64,000 nucleotides of DNA from Sepioteuthis lessoniana (taxonomy: Eukaryota > Mollusca > Cephalopoda > Myopsida > Loliginidae). Below are positions 1 through 10,515 of this stretch, in pieces. The number at the start of each line of letters is the position of its first letter. Positions within the stretch are counted from its first letter, which is position 1. Location: contig CAUZXS010005839.1 in the NCBI GenBank assembly GCA_963585895.1, positions 2,501-66,500 of the forward strand, given 5' to 3'. The position numbers and the translations under genes were made by a program. Below the pieces are notes generated by a model. That model had not been told where the DNA came from. It did no database searches and saw nothing but the letters and a program-made list of their open reading frames with translations.

Positions 1-152
1 TATATATATATATATATATAAAGTTTGTTTATATTCTGCGACGAGAGAGAAACATGTAAATATTCATCTGACGAGACGGAGAGTTTAGTATTATTTTCTG
101 CCGAAATAAATTTATTATGACGACTTAACCGAGTTTGAGTCTCCATCAAATT

Positions 153-184
<32 letters not shown>
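1..184. repeat. (TA)n microsatellites flanking ~130 bp unique sequence
   Basis: Alternating TA runs occupy about 1-20 and 157-183. The stretch between them is unremarkable AT-rich DNA with no gene-like signal. Confidence 0.85.
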
Positions 185-187
<3 letters not shown>

Positions 188-405
188 TTTTGTTTATATG
201 TAGAAAAAAAAATTATATACAAAAACTGCCGCCAAAGAAGCAGTTTTGCTTCCAGTACAGTCTTCATCTAGATGATGACCCTGGGTTCAGGCATGGTTGC
301 AGGGCCGAAGTATCATTACAACTAAGCCAGGGTGCTCCAGCAGTATCTCACAATATTACCAGACTTTATTGTATGGTGTTTAATCTGTACGAATGCCATA
401 TCCGT

Positions 406-903
406 TCAGATGCAGTTACAGCTTTGTTTTGAATGTTTTTTTTTTACATATTCCCTCTTCTTTGCTGGTGTAAGTCCGATTTTGGTTAAAAATGTAGAGG
501 TTGCGTTCGAAATAAGACCTCGACATCCAATCTCAAGGGGAAATATGTCTGTTGACCAGTCATTCTTAGTACACTGTTCCTGTAGGTCTTCGTACTTCTC
601 CAATTTCCGCTGATGCGCCCAGTCGATGTTGGTCTCGAAAGGGATCGTTAATTCAGCAATGATAACTTTTTTTGAGTTAACTGACCAAATGACGAGATCT
701 GGACGCTGCTGAGTTGATGTTATTTCCGTTGGAAAAGCGAGTTGTCGGTCTACGTCAGCAATAAAGCGCCAGTCCGTGCAGCTATGAAGCAATTTTGGTT
801 TGTGTCTATTATTTCTATCTGGAGTTTTCGAAACGTTTCCTTCTTTAACAAATTGTATATTTGTCTTTATACATGGAATTTCATTGGCAGTTTCACAACA
901 CAT
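406..903 (-). pseudogene. Restriction-like endonuclease domain of the LINE
   Basis: About 165 residues lie in the same frame as the upstream RT/knuckle segment, after one in-frame stop. The segment between them still reads as protein ('SYTWRHNEILGIIAEIAKM'). The domain shows 'RPDLVIW', then 'IAELTIPFE' and 'RKLEKYEDL', matching the PD...E-x-T...K-x-x-K-Y pattern of R2-type endonucleases, followed by 'PLEIGCRGL'. In the family this nuclease nicks the target DNA to prime reverse transcription. The open frame ends at 406 in a basic tail. Called from motif order and catalytic-residue spacing. Confidence 0.8.
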
Positions 904-969
904 TTTTGCAATCTCAGCAATAATCCCTAAGATTTCATTATGTCTCCACGTGTAGCTTCTTAGGGAATA

Positions 970-2040
970 CTAACATCCTGTTAGGACGTGTTTGAGGGTA
1001 GCAATCTTCCCACATGCTTTGCAAAGGTTAGATGTACTTAACTCCCAGAGTTTTAAATTTACTGGTGTAGGCAATATGTCGTAAACTGCCTTAATGAGGA
1101 AACCTAATTGTTTAGGCTCCATTTGCTTGATGTCGTTCCATGTGATAGTCCTGTTCTTGGTGTTTTCCCACCTAGTCCATACACTTTGTTTGGGTTGCGC
1201 CACAGCTATGGCAAGACGTTTGCTTTCCTCAAAATCCTGAATCTCTTCCGAAACCATTCTTCGTTTATTCTTAGTGGTCTCTTTCGACCACCACCTTTGT
1301 GGGTGAAGACCAAATCCGGCTCTCCCAGTTGCCACAGAGCCGATTACTCCTTTCATTTCGAGGGAAGATTCTGCCGTCTCCACTGCATGTTTCACATTCC
1401 ATTTTCGACCTGTTATTATGGCAGGTTGTGTACTTTTCAGCAGTGGGTCCACAGAGTCACGCAACATTTGGAACAGTCGTGCTTTACCTAATTTAAATTC
1501 ATCAACAAGTGACTTTGTTGGTAGTTTCAGCTTCGTTGATGAATTGTATAACGCCACGTTTGTTAAGAATTTAGGAACTCCATACCACTTCTTTAGGAAC
1601 TTGCTGATTAAGCTCTCCATTTTTTCAATTCTCGAAAGCGATACCTCATATATCTGCATGGGCCATGCTAATCTTGGAATTAAACCAAAATAAACACACC
1701 ACAATTTATCTTTTGCAATGAGGTCACATTTATCAATGGAGAGTAATCCATCTTTTAATTGTTTTAAAAGAGCTTTCCACCGGTCACGATCAGTAAGTGG
1801 AAGGGAATAGCAGTGACCGAGGCTTTTTACGCTTTTTTCGCGTATTGTGGGGATAACATTATTATTGATAGCAAATTTGATTTCTTGGCATTTTCCTTTG
1901 ATTATGGATAGTCTACAACTTTTAGAAGGTTTTACCTTCATTACTGCCCACTTGAAAAGCTCCTGTAGGCGTTTCAGCAGTTTTTCCATGTGTGATTTCG
2001 ACTCTGAAATCACCGTCACGTCATCCATAAAAGCCTTCAT
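970..2040 (-). pseudogene. LINE reverse transcriptase, palm motif C to thumb and CCHC knuckle
   Basis: A 356-residue open frame begins just before RT motif C, 'FMDDVTVI', which supplies the two catalytic Asp residues. It continues through a long thumb/connector region with the conserved phrases 'KSLGHCYSLPLTDR', 'GRKWNVKHAVETAES' and 'VYDILPTPVNLKLW'. It ends in the zinc knuckle 'CKACGKIATLKHVLTGC', a C-x2-C-x7-H-x4-C arrangement located directly before the nuclease in this class of LINE. The frame is interrupted by a TAG stop at 970-972, but the same frame continues into the nuclease fragment, so a single point change probably separates the two halves. Confidence 0.87.
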
Positions 2041-2077
2041 AGATGGGACAGTTTTCTTACTAGTGGTATCTTTAGTA

Positions 2078-2655
2078 CTACTCCATTACCAAAACAAAAA
2101 TTAATGGAGAGATAACACTGCCCATCATTATGCCAATGTTTAATTTCTGCCAATTTGTGGAATATTTAGTATTAGAAAATCTCATATATGTACATTTAAT
2201 GTATCCTGATATAAGTTTTCTAATATCTTCTGGGATCCAAAAGAAGTCCATTGCTTTCTCAATAAGCTGGTATCTTACTGAGCCATATACATTCTCAAGG
2301 TCTAACCAAATGACATGAAGTTCGCTTGATTTATTATCTCGGGCCGCTTTTATTCGGTTCCACAACATGAATGCATGTTCGATGCAACCTGGAAAACCAG
2401 GAATTCCAGCTTTCTGAATTGAGGTATTGACAAATTTGTTGTGCAATACGAATCTCCTCATTCTCTTAGCAATGACTCTGAAAAAGATTTTCCCCTCTAC
2501 ATTGAGCCATGAGATTGGCTGAAATTGTTCCAGATTTTTAGAGTTCTTTTCTTTTGGTATATATATTCCGTCTGCTAATCCCCAATCTTCTGCGATTAAT
2601 TTTTTAATATGCGCGACTCGTTGGAGTTTCCAAAGAGATGTCAAAACCTTAGGGC
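2078..2655 (-). pseudogene. LINE reverse transcriptase, fingers and palm (N-terminal fragment)
   Basis: About 190 residues of RT are readable. They include a '[10 protein letters not shown]...QPISWLNVEGKIFF' region typical of non-LTR RTs, motif A 'IWLDLENVYGSV' with its catalytic Asp, and motif B 'GIMMGSVISPLIFVL'. The first few residues (MYIYM) come from the TA repeat and are not part of the protein. Reading stops at 2078, where the frame shifts relative to the downstream half; a few residues expected between motif B and motif C appear lost. The encoded enzyme would copy LINE RNA at a nicked chromosomal site. It cannot be functional in this copy. Confidence 0.85.
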
Positions 2656-2755
2656 ACATATATATATACATATTTGTTTATATGTATATATATATATATA
2701 TATATGCACGTTTATTTATATATGTATATATATATATTATATATACACTTGTTTG

Positions 2756-2790
<35 letters not shown>

Positions 2791-2886
2791 TTGATTTTTT
2801 ACGTATATATATATTATGTATACACTTGTCTGTTTATATGTATATATTATATATACTCTTGTTTGTTTATATGCATATATATATGC

Positions 2887-2926
<40 letters not shown>

Positions 2927-3118
2927 CACTTGTTTACTTGCATATATGAATATATGTATTACATACACTTGTTTATATGTATACGTATATTATACATACT
3001 TGTGTGTTTATATATTATATGTACACTTGTTTATGTTTATGTATATCTATATATTATATATATACTAATTTGTTCGTACGCATATGGATATATTATATAT
3101 ACACTAGTTTGTTTATAC

Positions 3119-3149
<31 letters not shown>

Positions 3150-3152
3150 ACA
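2656..3152. repeat. TA-rich VNTR with ~45-60 bp units
   Basis: Roughly ten loosely repeated units combine a (TA)n run with a CACTTGTTTGTTTATATG-like core. The array cuts into the 5' side of the LINE relic. Open frames here encode only Tyr/Ile-rich low-complexity peptides and are not genes. Confidence 0.9.
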
Positions 3153-3527
3153 TTAACTTAAATTGCCTAACTCCAACTTTGGAGTTAGGCTTCCTGATGA
3201 TCCGATAAGGTGAAACTTTAGTAGATGATTTCCAACTCGCGATTTAAGTTAATTTTGTAATTGGCTCCACTTGTGTTGAGCACCTTTGAAATTGTAGCAT
3301 TGCAGGATTCGCGGAAGGTTTTTAGTTTTCCTTTGACCTACTGACTGCGTATCCCTTGATTTTTTTCAAGGGGTCGGACGAGGTTGGCCTTTTCTTTCTT
3401 TTTGACCTATAATTTTTTCTTTTTCCCCCAGGGCAGTGATTCGAGATTCTTTTATCACTTGTTCCTGGCGTTTTTTTTTTTTTCGTTTTCTTTTCTGGTA
3501 CTGTGAATGCTGGTACATATTAGATTA
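3153..3527 (+). other. Unique block between two VNTRs, with strong hairpins
   Basis: This 375-bp stretch separates two TA-rich VNTRs. It starts with a perfect 11-bp stem (GCCTAACTCCA, 3165-3175, pairing with 3180-3190 around an ACTT loop). That is followed by CCTGATGATCCGATAAGGTGAAAC, split here as CCTGATGATCC and GATAAGGTGAAAC. This resembles the GA-rich 'GAAAC' module found near the 3' ends of some Penelope-like elements and LINEs. A second 7-bp stem, CCCTTGA/TCAAGGG, lies near 3352-3373. It may be a retroelement 3' end; no coding potential is seen. Confidence 0.4.
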
Positions 3528-3563
<36 letters not shown>

Positions 3564-3732
3564 TTGTTTGTTTATACATATATATATTATATGTACACTT
3601 GTTTATGTTTATATATATATATATATTATATACATTTGTTTCTTTATTTATATACATATATATATATATATATATATAAACTTGTTTGTATATATATATA
3701 TATACACTAATGTATGTACAGACATATATATA
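3528..3732. repeat. Second TA-rich VNTR block
   Basis: Several units of (TA)n plus CACTTGTTTGTTTATA cores match the array at 2656-3152, from which this block is separated by a unique 375-bp stretch. Confidence 0.88.
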
Positions 3733-3734
3733 CT

Positions 3735-3933
3735 TAGTAAAAGTAAAGTTGGTGACCGTAGTCGAGGGTAACCCGAAATCTACATTTTCGATAGTTACTA
3801 CACCAAAGTGTAGGGGATGGTGCTACGCCTTTCCCAGGATTGACCCACTTTACACTTGATCCGTACCTTATAGTGCTGAGTGTTAAGCAAGGAGGCATCA
3901 AGTACCATTCTTTGAGTGTTTAGTAATCAGTGA
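3735..3933 (-). mobile_element. SINE A, head-truncated copy
   Basis: The copy starts on the plus strand with AGTAAAGTTGGTGACCG and runs through TAGTTACTACACCAAAGTGTAG and TGAGTGTTAAGCAAGG, landmarks shared with the other A copies. It lacks the tRNA-like head, which would lie at its right end. Confidence 0.88.
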
Positions 3934-4127
3934 CTAAAAAATTACGATTAGTTCTCATCTTTCTTGTGTCCTTATTTCACAAAAAAGCAGCTTATTCTAT
4001 GGATAGCACTAATTTCCTTATATGGAGAGGAGTCTAGAAAAGGTGACCTTAAAAAAACTCACTCCTCTCTGTCTCAATCATTGGTGCGATTGACTTGGCA
4101 TTCAATCCCCGCAATGGGCATAATAGT

Positions 4128-4212
4128 AAGGTGGATTGGTCACTCTTGCTTCGGTAGGGTGACCGGTTTAAGAGAAGAAAAAACTCTGAATTCAAAACCC
4201 GAAGAGCATTGT
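4128..4212 (+). mobile_element. SINE B fragment
   Basis: GTGACCGGTTTAAGAG followed by AAAACTCTGAATTCAAA matches the 3' half of SINE B (best copy 51225-51514). The rest of 3934-4600 shows no recognisable gene or repeat. Confidence 0.5.
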
Positions 4213-4600
4213 TGGGGAAAATATGTGTCATTCTTCTGTTATCAGCTTATTGAAGAAGTGGGGCTCGTTCTGCATAGGTTTTCACCACTATTAAGAAATC
4301 ACCTTTGTAGGTAGTCCAATCGTTCGTGTCTTTAACCGAACTATTAAACCCTCTTACATCGAGATCGACGTGAAAGGCCATCAATTATTGATTATGTATA
4401 TATTTTCCATTATTCATAAGTAAAGAAGGCATAATATTATTGATAGATCGTATGTATTAAATAAGAGAACATAGACTCAAAGTCAACAATGCTTGGCTGC
4501 TGTCATTTTCTCGCAGATGTGTTCGTTATTGGTCGAATAAACGCATGATTGTGGCCAAACACTATGTACATGCTATTCTAACTTTATATATTTAAACGTG

Positions 4601-4832
4601 GCGGGTGTCCTCATGAGGTTAAACCGCTGGACTGCAGAATCGTAGTAAGCGAGTTTGAACTTCAGTCGCTCTATTACGTTCACTTTCGGACAAATACCTT
4701 TCGGAAAATTATGAATCCCCAGCTATGAGTTAAATAGTACCACTACTGTTCTATTCCAAGGATGGCTTTGGAATTAGATAACCTACAAAAGTTAATATGC
4801 CATTAAGCAAAAAAAAAACAAAAAAAAAAAAC
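4601..4832 (+). mobile_element. SINE E copy
   Basis: The head GGTGTCCTCATGAGGTTAAA and the B-box-like GAGTTTGAACTTC are tRNA-like. The body ends in GCTATGAGTTAAATAGTACC, then a tail TAGATAACCTACAAAAGTTA and an A-rich end near 4810-4845. The order head, central segment, tail matches the E copies at 7838, 26447 (minus), 35976 and 52018 (minus). Confidence 0.85.
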
Positions 4833-4845
4833 AAACAACCAAACC

Positions 4846-5235
4846 TATTTTAAACATTAATTTCAGGCAATCAAAATTCTTCTCCGCTCAAATATTTTGA
4901 TAAAAAGATTTTTTCCTTTCTCATTTTACCTTCCTTTTGCAGTCGAGCTGTTAAGTCGTCTACCAAATTGTTGCATATTTAACATTGTAAACATTTTCCT
5001 CTGTCACAAAGCTTCAAAACTCATTGATTTGCTGGTCTTTTCTCAGCCTGTCATTAGTTCTGTTTTTTAATTTTATTTTTATCTATTTATTTATTTATTT
5101 TTTTGTCCATTTGAACCACTATTACAAATTGCTGCCGAATCCCACTGAATCATCCCGTAATTTTTCCATTAGTCACGACTATCACCAGCCCCGTATTTGA
5201 AACACTGGAAATACAAGTTGAATGTTTATCGTTTT
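4846..5235. other. Unassigned AT-rich sequence
   Basis: No gene, RNA or recognised repeat is visible apart from homopolymer runs. Confidence 0.6.
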
Positions 5236-5247
5236 TTATTTATTTTT

Positions 5248-5302
<55 letters not shown>
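5236..5302. repeat. (ATT)n microsatellite
   Basis: About twenty TTA/ATT units in a nearly uninterrupted run. Confidence 0.95.
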
Positions 5303-5524
5303 TTCATGTCTTGGCAAATGCATTCGAATTGCATACATTCTTAAGTTGCTATTTCATGCCATTACTACAGAATGTAGGTATTAGGTATTATTAGAAGTTT
5401 TCACAGCCTTTCTTTCATCTGACTCATTGTAAATTCTGAGATTAGTTTTCTTTTTATGTACCCATGTGCATAATATATATGTGTGAGTGTTTAATTATCT
5501 TTCACCCTCTTTTTCTTAATCCCT

Positions 5525-6025
5525 GTCGGCAAGACTTAGAATACCCTGACTGTATCCTCTGCAGAGGTGTAAGACCTCCCCGATTAAAATGGATATCTTG
5601 AGTATGATACTAAACTGGATCTGATGATCTAGGGAATGTAGAGTACTTCTTCATTGCCATTACTCACAGGTTCACTCTGACCTTGAGTGGAAGTACCTCT
5701 TAACGTCTTATCCGTGGATCAAATATATCTGTCTGAAAATTATTTGTATTAGATAGAAATTTGTATTAGGAACTGTTAATTAATGCTCTAATTGTTTACT
5801 AAGGATTATTATTAGTTACTTGAAACTAATAAACTATGTGGAAACAAATAACTATTGTTAAATAGAAATTATTACTTGAAACAATATAATTATTAGTATC
5901 ATATGAGAATAATTGAACCACAGAACAGTGTGCAAATTATTATATTGGAATACTTGATTATATAAGGGTAAATTATTTGCATTAAGAATAGCTACTTGAA
6001 GCTATGGTTGTTTTTAACTTGTATT
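5525..6025 (+). mobile_element. Element C copy
   Basis: The 5' landmarks are AGAATACCCTGACTGTATCCTC, given here as AGAATACC then TGACTGTATCC, followed by GGTGTAAGACC, a GATATGACACTAAAC-like segment and TTCATTGCCATTACTC. Next come several degenerate AAATGATT/ACTTGAAACTA modules. The family has no clear tRNA head and no open frame; whether it is a SINE or a LINE 3' end is unknown. Confidence 0.75.
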
Positions 6026-6190
6026 CTTAACTGTATCAGATGATGGTCTAGTTCTGGGGAGTGTAGAGTACCCCTTCATTGCCATTATTTCCAGGTTTAC
6101 TCTAACTTAGAGTAGTTGTACCTGTTTGGGCCCAATCTATGGGTCAAACCAATCTTTTTAAAAATGATTGTTTGATCAGACCGTGTTAAA
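6026..6190 (+). mobile_element. Second, partial element C copy
   Basis: The 5' half of C is repeated directly after the first copy: GTTCTGGGGAGTGTAGAG, CCCCTTCATTGCCATTA, then TCTATGGGTCAAA. This makes a tandem pair. Confidence 0.7.
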
Positions 6191-6927
6191 AACAACTGCA
6201 CTGTTCCCTTTTCTATCAATCTCCAATATCACAATGGCCTACTTTATAGAACACAAATCCAAATTCTTTGGTTCATTCCAGATTAAATTTGGTCTTTCTT
6301 TTTTGGCATTTTTTTTATGGTAAACAAGTACACAAGTCTTGATACTACATTTTCTCTGCAGGGAGTCAGTCATAGTGCAAAAATAGAGGAAAGGGGGCAT
6401 GTCAGACTTTGTTATTTATACCCTACTGAAGTGGAATGTTGAATTTGAACACCCCTCTAATATATGAAGTGAGCTATCCATGTGGAGTCTTTGAGTGGTG
6501 GGAGAAAGCTTGTTACCATGGTGACAAATTAGGGTCCTGGTACACTATGTGAAGATAAAAACAAGTTTGGTTTAAGTTAGCACAGGGCAGAGAATGGCCA
6601 GCTCAAAAACTGTGCAATTCTTCAGAAAACTTGACATCTGACCTTTTTACTCTAGATATTTATTCATCTGACTTAAGAACAAATCAGATTTGACTTGAAG
6701 TCATTTTATGATGGAGTGGCATGTATGCTGGCCACTCTAGTTTATGTATGTGTGAAAATTATTACCAAACAGTGATTAAAATCATTTAAAAAAAGATGTC
6801 TCAAAAAACTGGTTGATTAATACAATTTCGAGTGTCACTGACAGTTTCATTTATGATCGTCAGATGTTGATTACATTTTGAATTCAATTCCAGATTTTAA
6901 ACCTCCACTCATGACTGTATATTAGAT
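6191..6927. other. Unassigned sequence
   Basis: AT-rich, no long open frame, and no repeat shared with other parts of the window was found. Confidence 0.55.
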
Positions 6928-7425
6928 TTAATAAATGAAATATATATGTAACAATCATTATGGAACAGAGGTAGCAAAATTTCTACTGCCTGTCCCATAA
7001 TAGCCATTATATTTAATGTATAAAATATATATGTATATGAAATAATCATTATAGAACAGCGGTAGCTTAATTTTTACGATGTGTCCCATAATAGCTGATA
7101 CATTTAGTCTATGAAATATATATACATATGTAACAATCATTATGAGACAAAGGTAGGATAATTTTGACTACCTGTCCCATTATAGCTGTTACATTTCGTG
7201 TTTGAGTTATATATATATATATATATATATATATAACAATTATTATGGAACAGAGGTTGCATAATACTTACTGCCTGTCCCATAATAGCCATTACATTTA
7301 ATGTATGAAATATATATGTATATGAAATAATCATTGTGGGACAGAGGTAACTTAATTTTTACTGTGTGTCCCGTAATAGCTGATACATTTAGTCTCTGAA
7401 ATATATATGTAAATGTAACTAGTGT
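6928..7425. repeat. Satellite-like array of ~105-bp hairpin monomers
   Basis: Five monomers each carry ATTATGGAACAGAGGTAG, then a short A/T segment, then CTGCCTGTCCCATAAT. The two blocks are near-reverse complements, so every monomer can fold into a hairpin. Monomers 1 and 4, and 2 and 5, are more alike than neighbours are, which suggests a higher-order unit. A (TA)n run lies at 7207-7234. The Ile/Tyr-rich open frames on the minus strand are by-products of the repeat. Confidence 0.85.
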
Positions 7426-7713
7426 TTTAGGATGCAGTACATTTTCCAAAGTTTATTGATCAGAGTTTCACAGCTAAAGAATATTTTGATTCCTTTTGTT
7501 AAGTCACATGACCATACTGCTATTAATAGCTTTGTTCGAAAGCCTGTTTTTACAATCCTGATTTTAAAGTTTTATTTTTTTATTTTTTCACTGCTTTTAA
7601 AGAAATTAATTTTCTTTGAAATTTCTATTTTCCTGTGATTTTGTTGCTAAATTTATGACAGATAATCAGTTAAATTGTAAGGCATGGTAGGAGTGTTACT
7701 AAGCATGTTTATT

Positions 7714-7800
7714 GTTGGTTTGGTTTATTTAATAGCATATCAACTCTTTATGGGTTATTTTATGCCGAAAATTGATTCATGTGGAAATGTGAGATTATTA
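7714..7800 (-). mobile_element. Element C/E 3'-tail fragment
   Basis: GTTGGTTTGGTTTATTTAA, then GCATATCAACTCTTTATGGG, is the reverse complement of the shared C/E tail (GGCATTAAATAACC...GTTGATATGCCATAAAAC). Confidence 0.7.
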
Positions 7801-7837
7801 TCATAACTATACTTTCAATGCTTCCTTGGATTTTGTG

Positions 7838-8070
7838 GTGAGTCCCCTTGGTATAGTGGCTAACATGCTGGACTGTGACATTTTACTAAGCGAGTTCAAA
7901 CTCCAGTCATTCCATTGCATTCATTTTCAGACTAATTTCTTTATGAAAAGTATGAACCCTCTTATCCCCCTAAATATGGGTTAAATAGTACCACTACTGT
8001 TATTCTACAAGGATGGTTGGGTATTAAATAACCCATAAAAGTTGATATGTCATTATACGAAGAAACCAAA
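7838..8070 (+). mobile_element. SINE E copy
   Basis: The tRNA-like head (CCCCTTGGTATAGTGGCTAA, with B box GAGTTCAAACTCC) is followed by the central segment AGTATGAACCCTCTTATCC, then AAATAGTACCACTACTG and the tail TTAAATAACCCATAAAAGTT. Confidence 0.87.
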
Positions 8071-8099
8071 TCTTATACTTATTTGTGTTTAATCATGTT

Positions 8100-8449
8100 T
8101 GCATGCTGTAATGATATCCAGTATTGCTATCTGATAGAAATAATTTCACACAGTCATATGGTTTCAAGTATTCCTATTTAATACCAGCAATCTATAAACT
8201 ATTATATGGACTCAAATAACTATTCTTATTAAATAATGATAAGCATTTGTTTGGACACAGTTACATGGTTTCTTGTATAACTATTTTATACTGAAAATTT
8301 TTCAAACAGACCTATTAATCCATGGATTAGGCCCTAACAGGTATTACTATTCTCGCTCAGAATTAGTCTGGGAGTAATGACAATGTAGGGCTGACTTTAC
8401 ACTCCCCAGAGCTCCAGAACTGGATCCTTATTACTGAATGAAGTTCTAC
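8100..8449 (-). mobile_element. Element C copy, interrupted at its 5' end by an LTR
   Basis: The reverse complement of C is recognised by ATGGTTTCAAGTATTCC, CATGGATTAGGCCCTAACAG and GGGAGTAATGACAATG. The element is broken off where the LTR-like insertion at 8455 begins. Confidence 0.7.
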
Positions 8450-8454
8450 ATGTC

Positions 8455-8680
8455 TGTTGTGGACCAGTAAAAGGTCCGGAAGAAAGACATGAACTTGGGA
8501 TGACATGAAACAAGTATATTGAACAAAAGTATAAATACAGCATAGGTAAAAGAGTATTGAACATCAGTCTGACTGCCAAAGTGTTAGGCTGGCGTTAACT
8601 TAACACCGAGATGAATATTCTCACGGTATTCATAGTAATAGGAAGAATTCATTATAGTCTGTAAGGTAGGTACCATAACA
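8455..8680 (-). mobile_element. Solo LTR, 226 bp, with 5-bp target duplication
   Basis: The insertion begins TGTTGTGGACC and ends CCATAACA, giving TG...CA termini. It is flanked by a perfect 5-bp duplication ATGTC (8450-8454 and 8681-8685). A 226-bp relative lies at 17766-17991. No internal retroelement region is present, so each is a solo LTR fossil. Minus orientation is preferred because that strand starts TGTTATGGTACC and ends CCACAACA. The family (Gypsy-like or other) cannot be decided from the LTR alone. Confidence 0.75.
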
Positions 8681-8685
8681 ATGTC

Positions 8686-8960
8686 CAAGACACACTTACA
8701 GAGAGTGGAATAAAGGATAGGGAAGTTGGGAAGGTAGATGAGGGTTTTCTCAACCTCTTTTAAGGATAAACAAAAATATCATTCTCTCCTTTGCTCACAT
8801 GATATACACAGGCAGTACAAGCATGTTAATATGTTGATTATCTTCATAACACTTGAAGTTTTGAAAAAATTCTACACAAAAGCACTTTCTGAGATTCATA
8901 GATTAAAATGGCCTTAAGAATTAAAAATTGTCTTGTCCTAATGGTAATTTGTTTGGCCAG
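8686..8960. other. Unassigned sequence
   Basis: No gene or repeat recognised. Confidence 0.5.
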
Positions 8961-8969
8961 ATCTATTGT

Positions 8970-9357
8970 GCTTACTCTCTCTCTTTCTGTGTGTGTGTGT
9001 GTGTGTGTGTCTCTCTCTCTCTCTCTCTCTCCCTCTCTCTCTCTATGTCTGTGTGTCTCTCTTTATCTTTTTATATATGTGTGTCTGTCTTTGTCTTTCT
9101 GTATTTGTGCATGTCTCTCTCTCTTGTGTGTGTTTCTCTCTTTGCATCTCTAACTCTCACTTTTTCTGCGTGTGTGTGTGTGTGTGTCTCTATTTCTAGC
9201 TGTATGTGCTTCTCTCTTTCTCTCCCTTTGTGTCTCTGTGTGTGTCTCTCTTTCTCTAACTCTATGCATGTGTCTCATTTTCTGTGCATGTGTGAGTGTC
9301 TCTCTAACTGTCTCTGTCTCTCTATGTGTCTGTGGGTGTTTCTCTCTGTCTGTGTGT

Positions 9358-9395
<38 letters not shown>

Positions 9396-9535
9396 CCTCA
9401 TTGTGTGTGTTTATATTGCTATCTGTATATATCTGTCACTGTTGTGTTTCTGAGTGTGTGTATCTGTTTCTCTCTCTTTCCTTCTGTGCATTTGTGTTTC
9501 TCTCTCTCTCTCTCTCTCCTCCTCCTCTCTCTATT
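8970..9535. repeat. (CT)n/(GT)n-rich low-complexity tract with (TA)n core
   Basis: Degenerate CTCTCT and TGTGTG runs surround a (TA)n stretch at 9359-9393. The Ser/Leu/Cys/Val-rich open frames here are low-complexity artefacts. Confidence 0.92.
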
Positions 9536-9958
9536 CTAATGTACTAAAGACAAATTAATCACATTGTGCATTCTCTGTAAACTGTCCCTCTTGTGTAAGA
9601 GAGTTCTGCCTTGTCATTGGTTTTGTTGGTGTCAATGTTTTTCTTTTGTTATCCGTTTCATACAAATCTTGGCATTTTGACTGCTCCAAACTAATAACAC
9701 ACCATTTCTATTTTTAATAGATCTTCTACATTAGGTAAACAAAACCTTTTTGCTACTAGGGAAATGAAAGAACATGCTTTTGTATTTACCAATGTTTAAG
9801 GTCTAATTTACTTACTTACTTACTGATGGTATGTTCCATTGCAATGTCGATCCTCCCTTCCTGTTTCAAAATAACTGTCCTTACTCATAATAACCACTTT
9901 GTTAACCTTGTGTCCAAAACAACTAATTTTCTTTTATATTTAATCTCACTATATTTAC

Positions 9959-10208
9959 TCATTGGCCTGACAAGTAAAATGTTCGCCAAAGGTCCGGGAG
10001 ACAGAGGTTCAGTCCCTGGTCGAGTCATTGCAAAAACTCAAAAGTGGTCTTTGATTCCACCTTGCTTAACACTCAGCATTATAAGGTAATGATCAAGGGT
10101 AAAGTGAAGCAATCCAGGGAATAGAGTAGTACCTTACCTACACCTCACTGTAGTAGCTTTTGAAAAGGGAGCCTTCGGGTCACCTTCGACTAAGGGCACC
10201 AACTTAAT
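9959..10208 (+). mobile_element. SINE A copy
   Basis: The A box (GGCCTGACAAGTAAAATG) and B box (AGGTTCAGTCCC) give a tRNA-like head. It is followed by CTTAACACTCAGCATTATAAGG, quoted here as CTTAACACTCAGC, then CACTGTAGTAGC and GGGTCACCTTCGACTAAGG. Confidence 0.88.
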
Positions 10209-10515
10209 ATATTTACTGTGTGACTCTATACAACAATTGGTCTAATTTTCTGAGGTTTGGTTTATTGAATGGCATATCAACTCCTTGTGAGTTATTTAAA
10301 GCCAAAACTTGATTCATTTATAAATGTAAATAATTTCGAGTAATCATTCATATTAAATAATAATATTAATAACCACTTGTTTACACAGGACTACTTGAAA
10401 CCATTTTTCTTTTTCTAATGCTAATAATTTATACACGATTCTAAGGTTTAAAGGAACTATTTCTATTTAATAATTATTTTTTTTATACAGTTATATTATT
10501 TCAGGTATTCATATG

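Larger units (their letters stand above)
406..2655 (-). mobile_element. 5'-truncated LINE with restriction-like endonuclease (R2-type architecture)
   Basis: Read on the minus strand, this stretch gives a reverse transcriptase, then a CCHC zinc knuckle, then a PD-(D/E)XK-like nuclease. That order is the hallmark of LINEs that use a restriction-like endonuclease (R2/R4/NeSL/CRE-like) rather than an apurinic endonuclease. Its 5' side stops abruptly at a TA-rich VNTR near 2655, so the N-terminal part of the protein is absent. The copy has a frameshift near 2040-2078 and an in-frame stop at 970-972, so it is a relic. The 3' untranslated part probably runs on to about 230, but its end is not defined. 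I recognise the protein family from the RT and C-terminal motifs; the exact clade name is uncertain. Confidence 0.85.

Noticed and set aside
2609-3208. Several Tyr/Ile-rich open frames
   Set aside because: They are translations of (TA)n and VNTR units in both strands, without start context or homology.
8908-9547. Long Ser/Leu/Cys/Val-rich open frames
   Set aside because: They are products of (CT)n/(GT)n microsatellite; every frame is open for the same reason. The same applies to 11754-12175.
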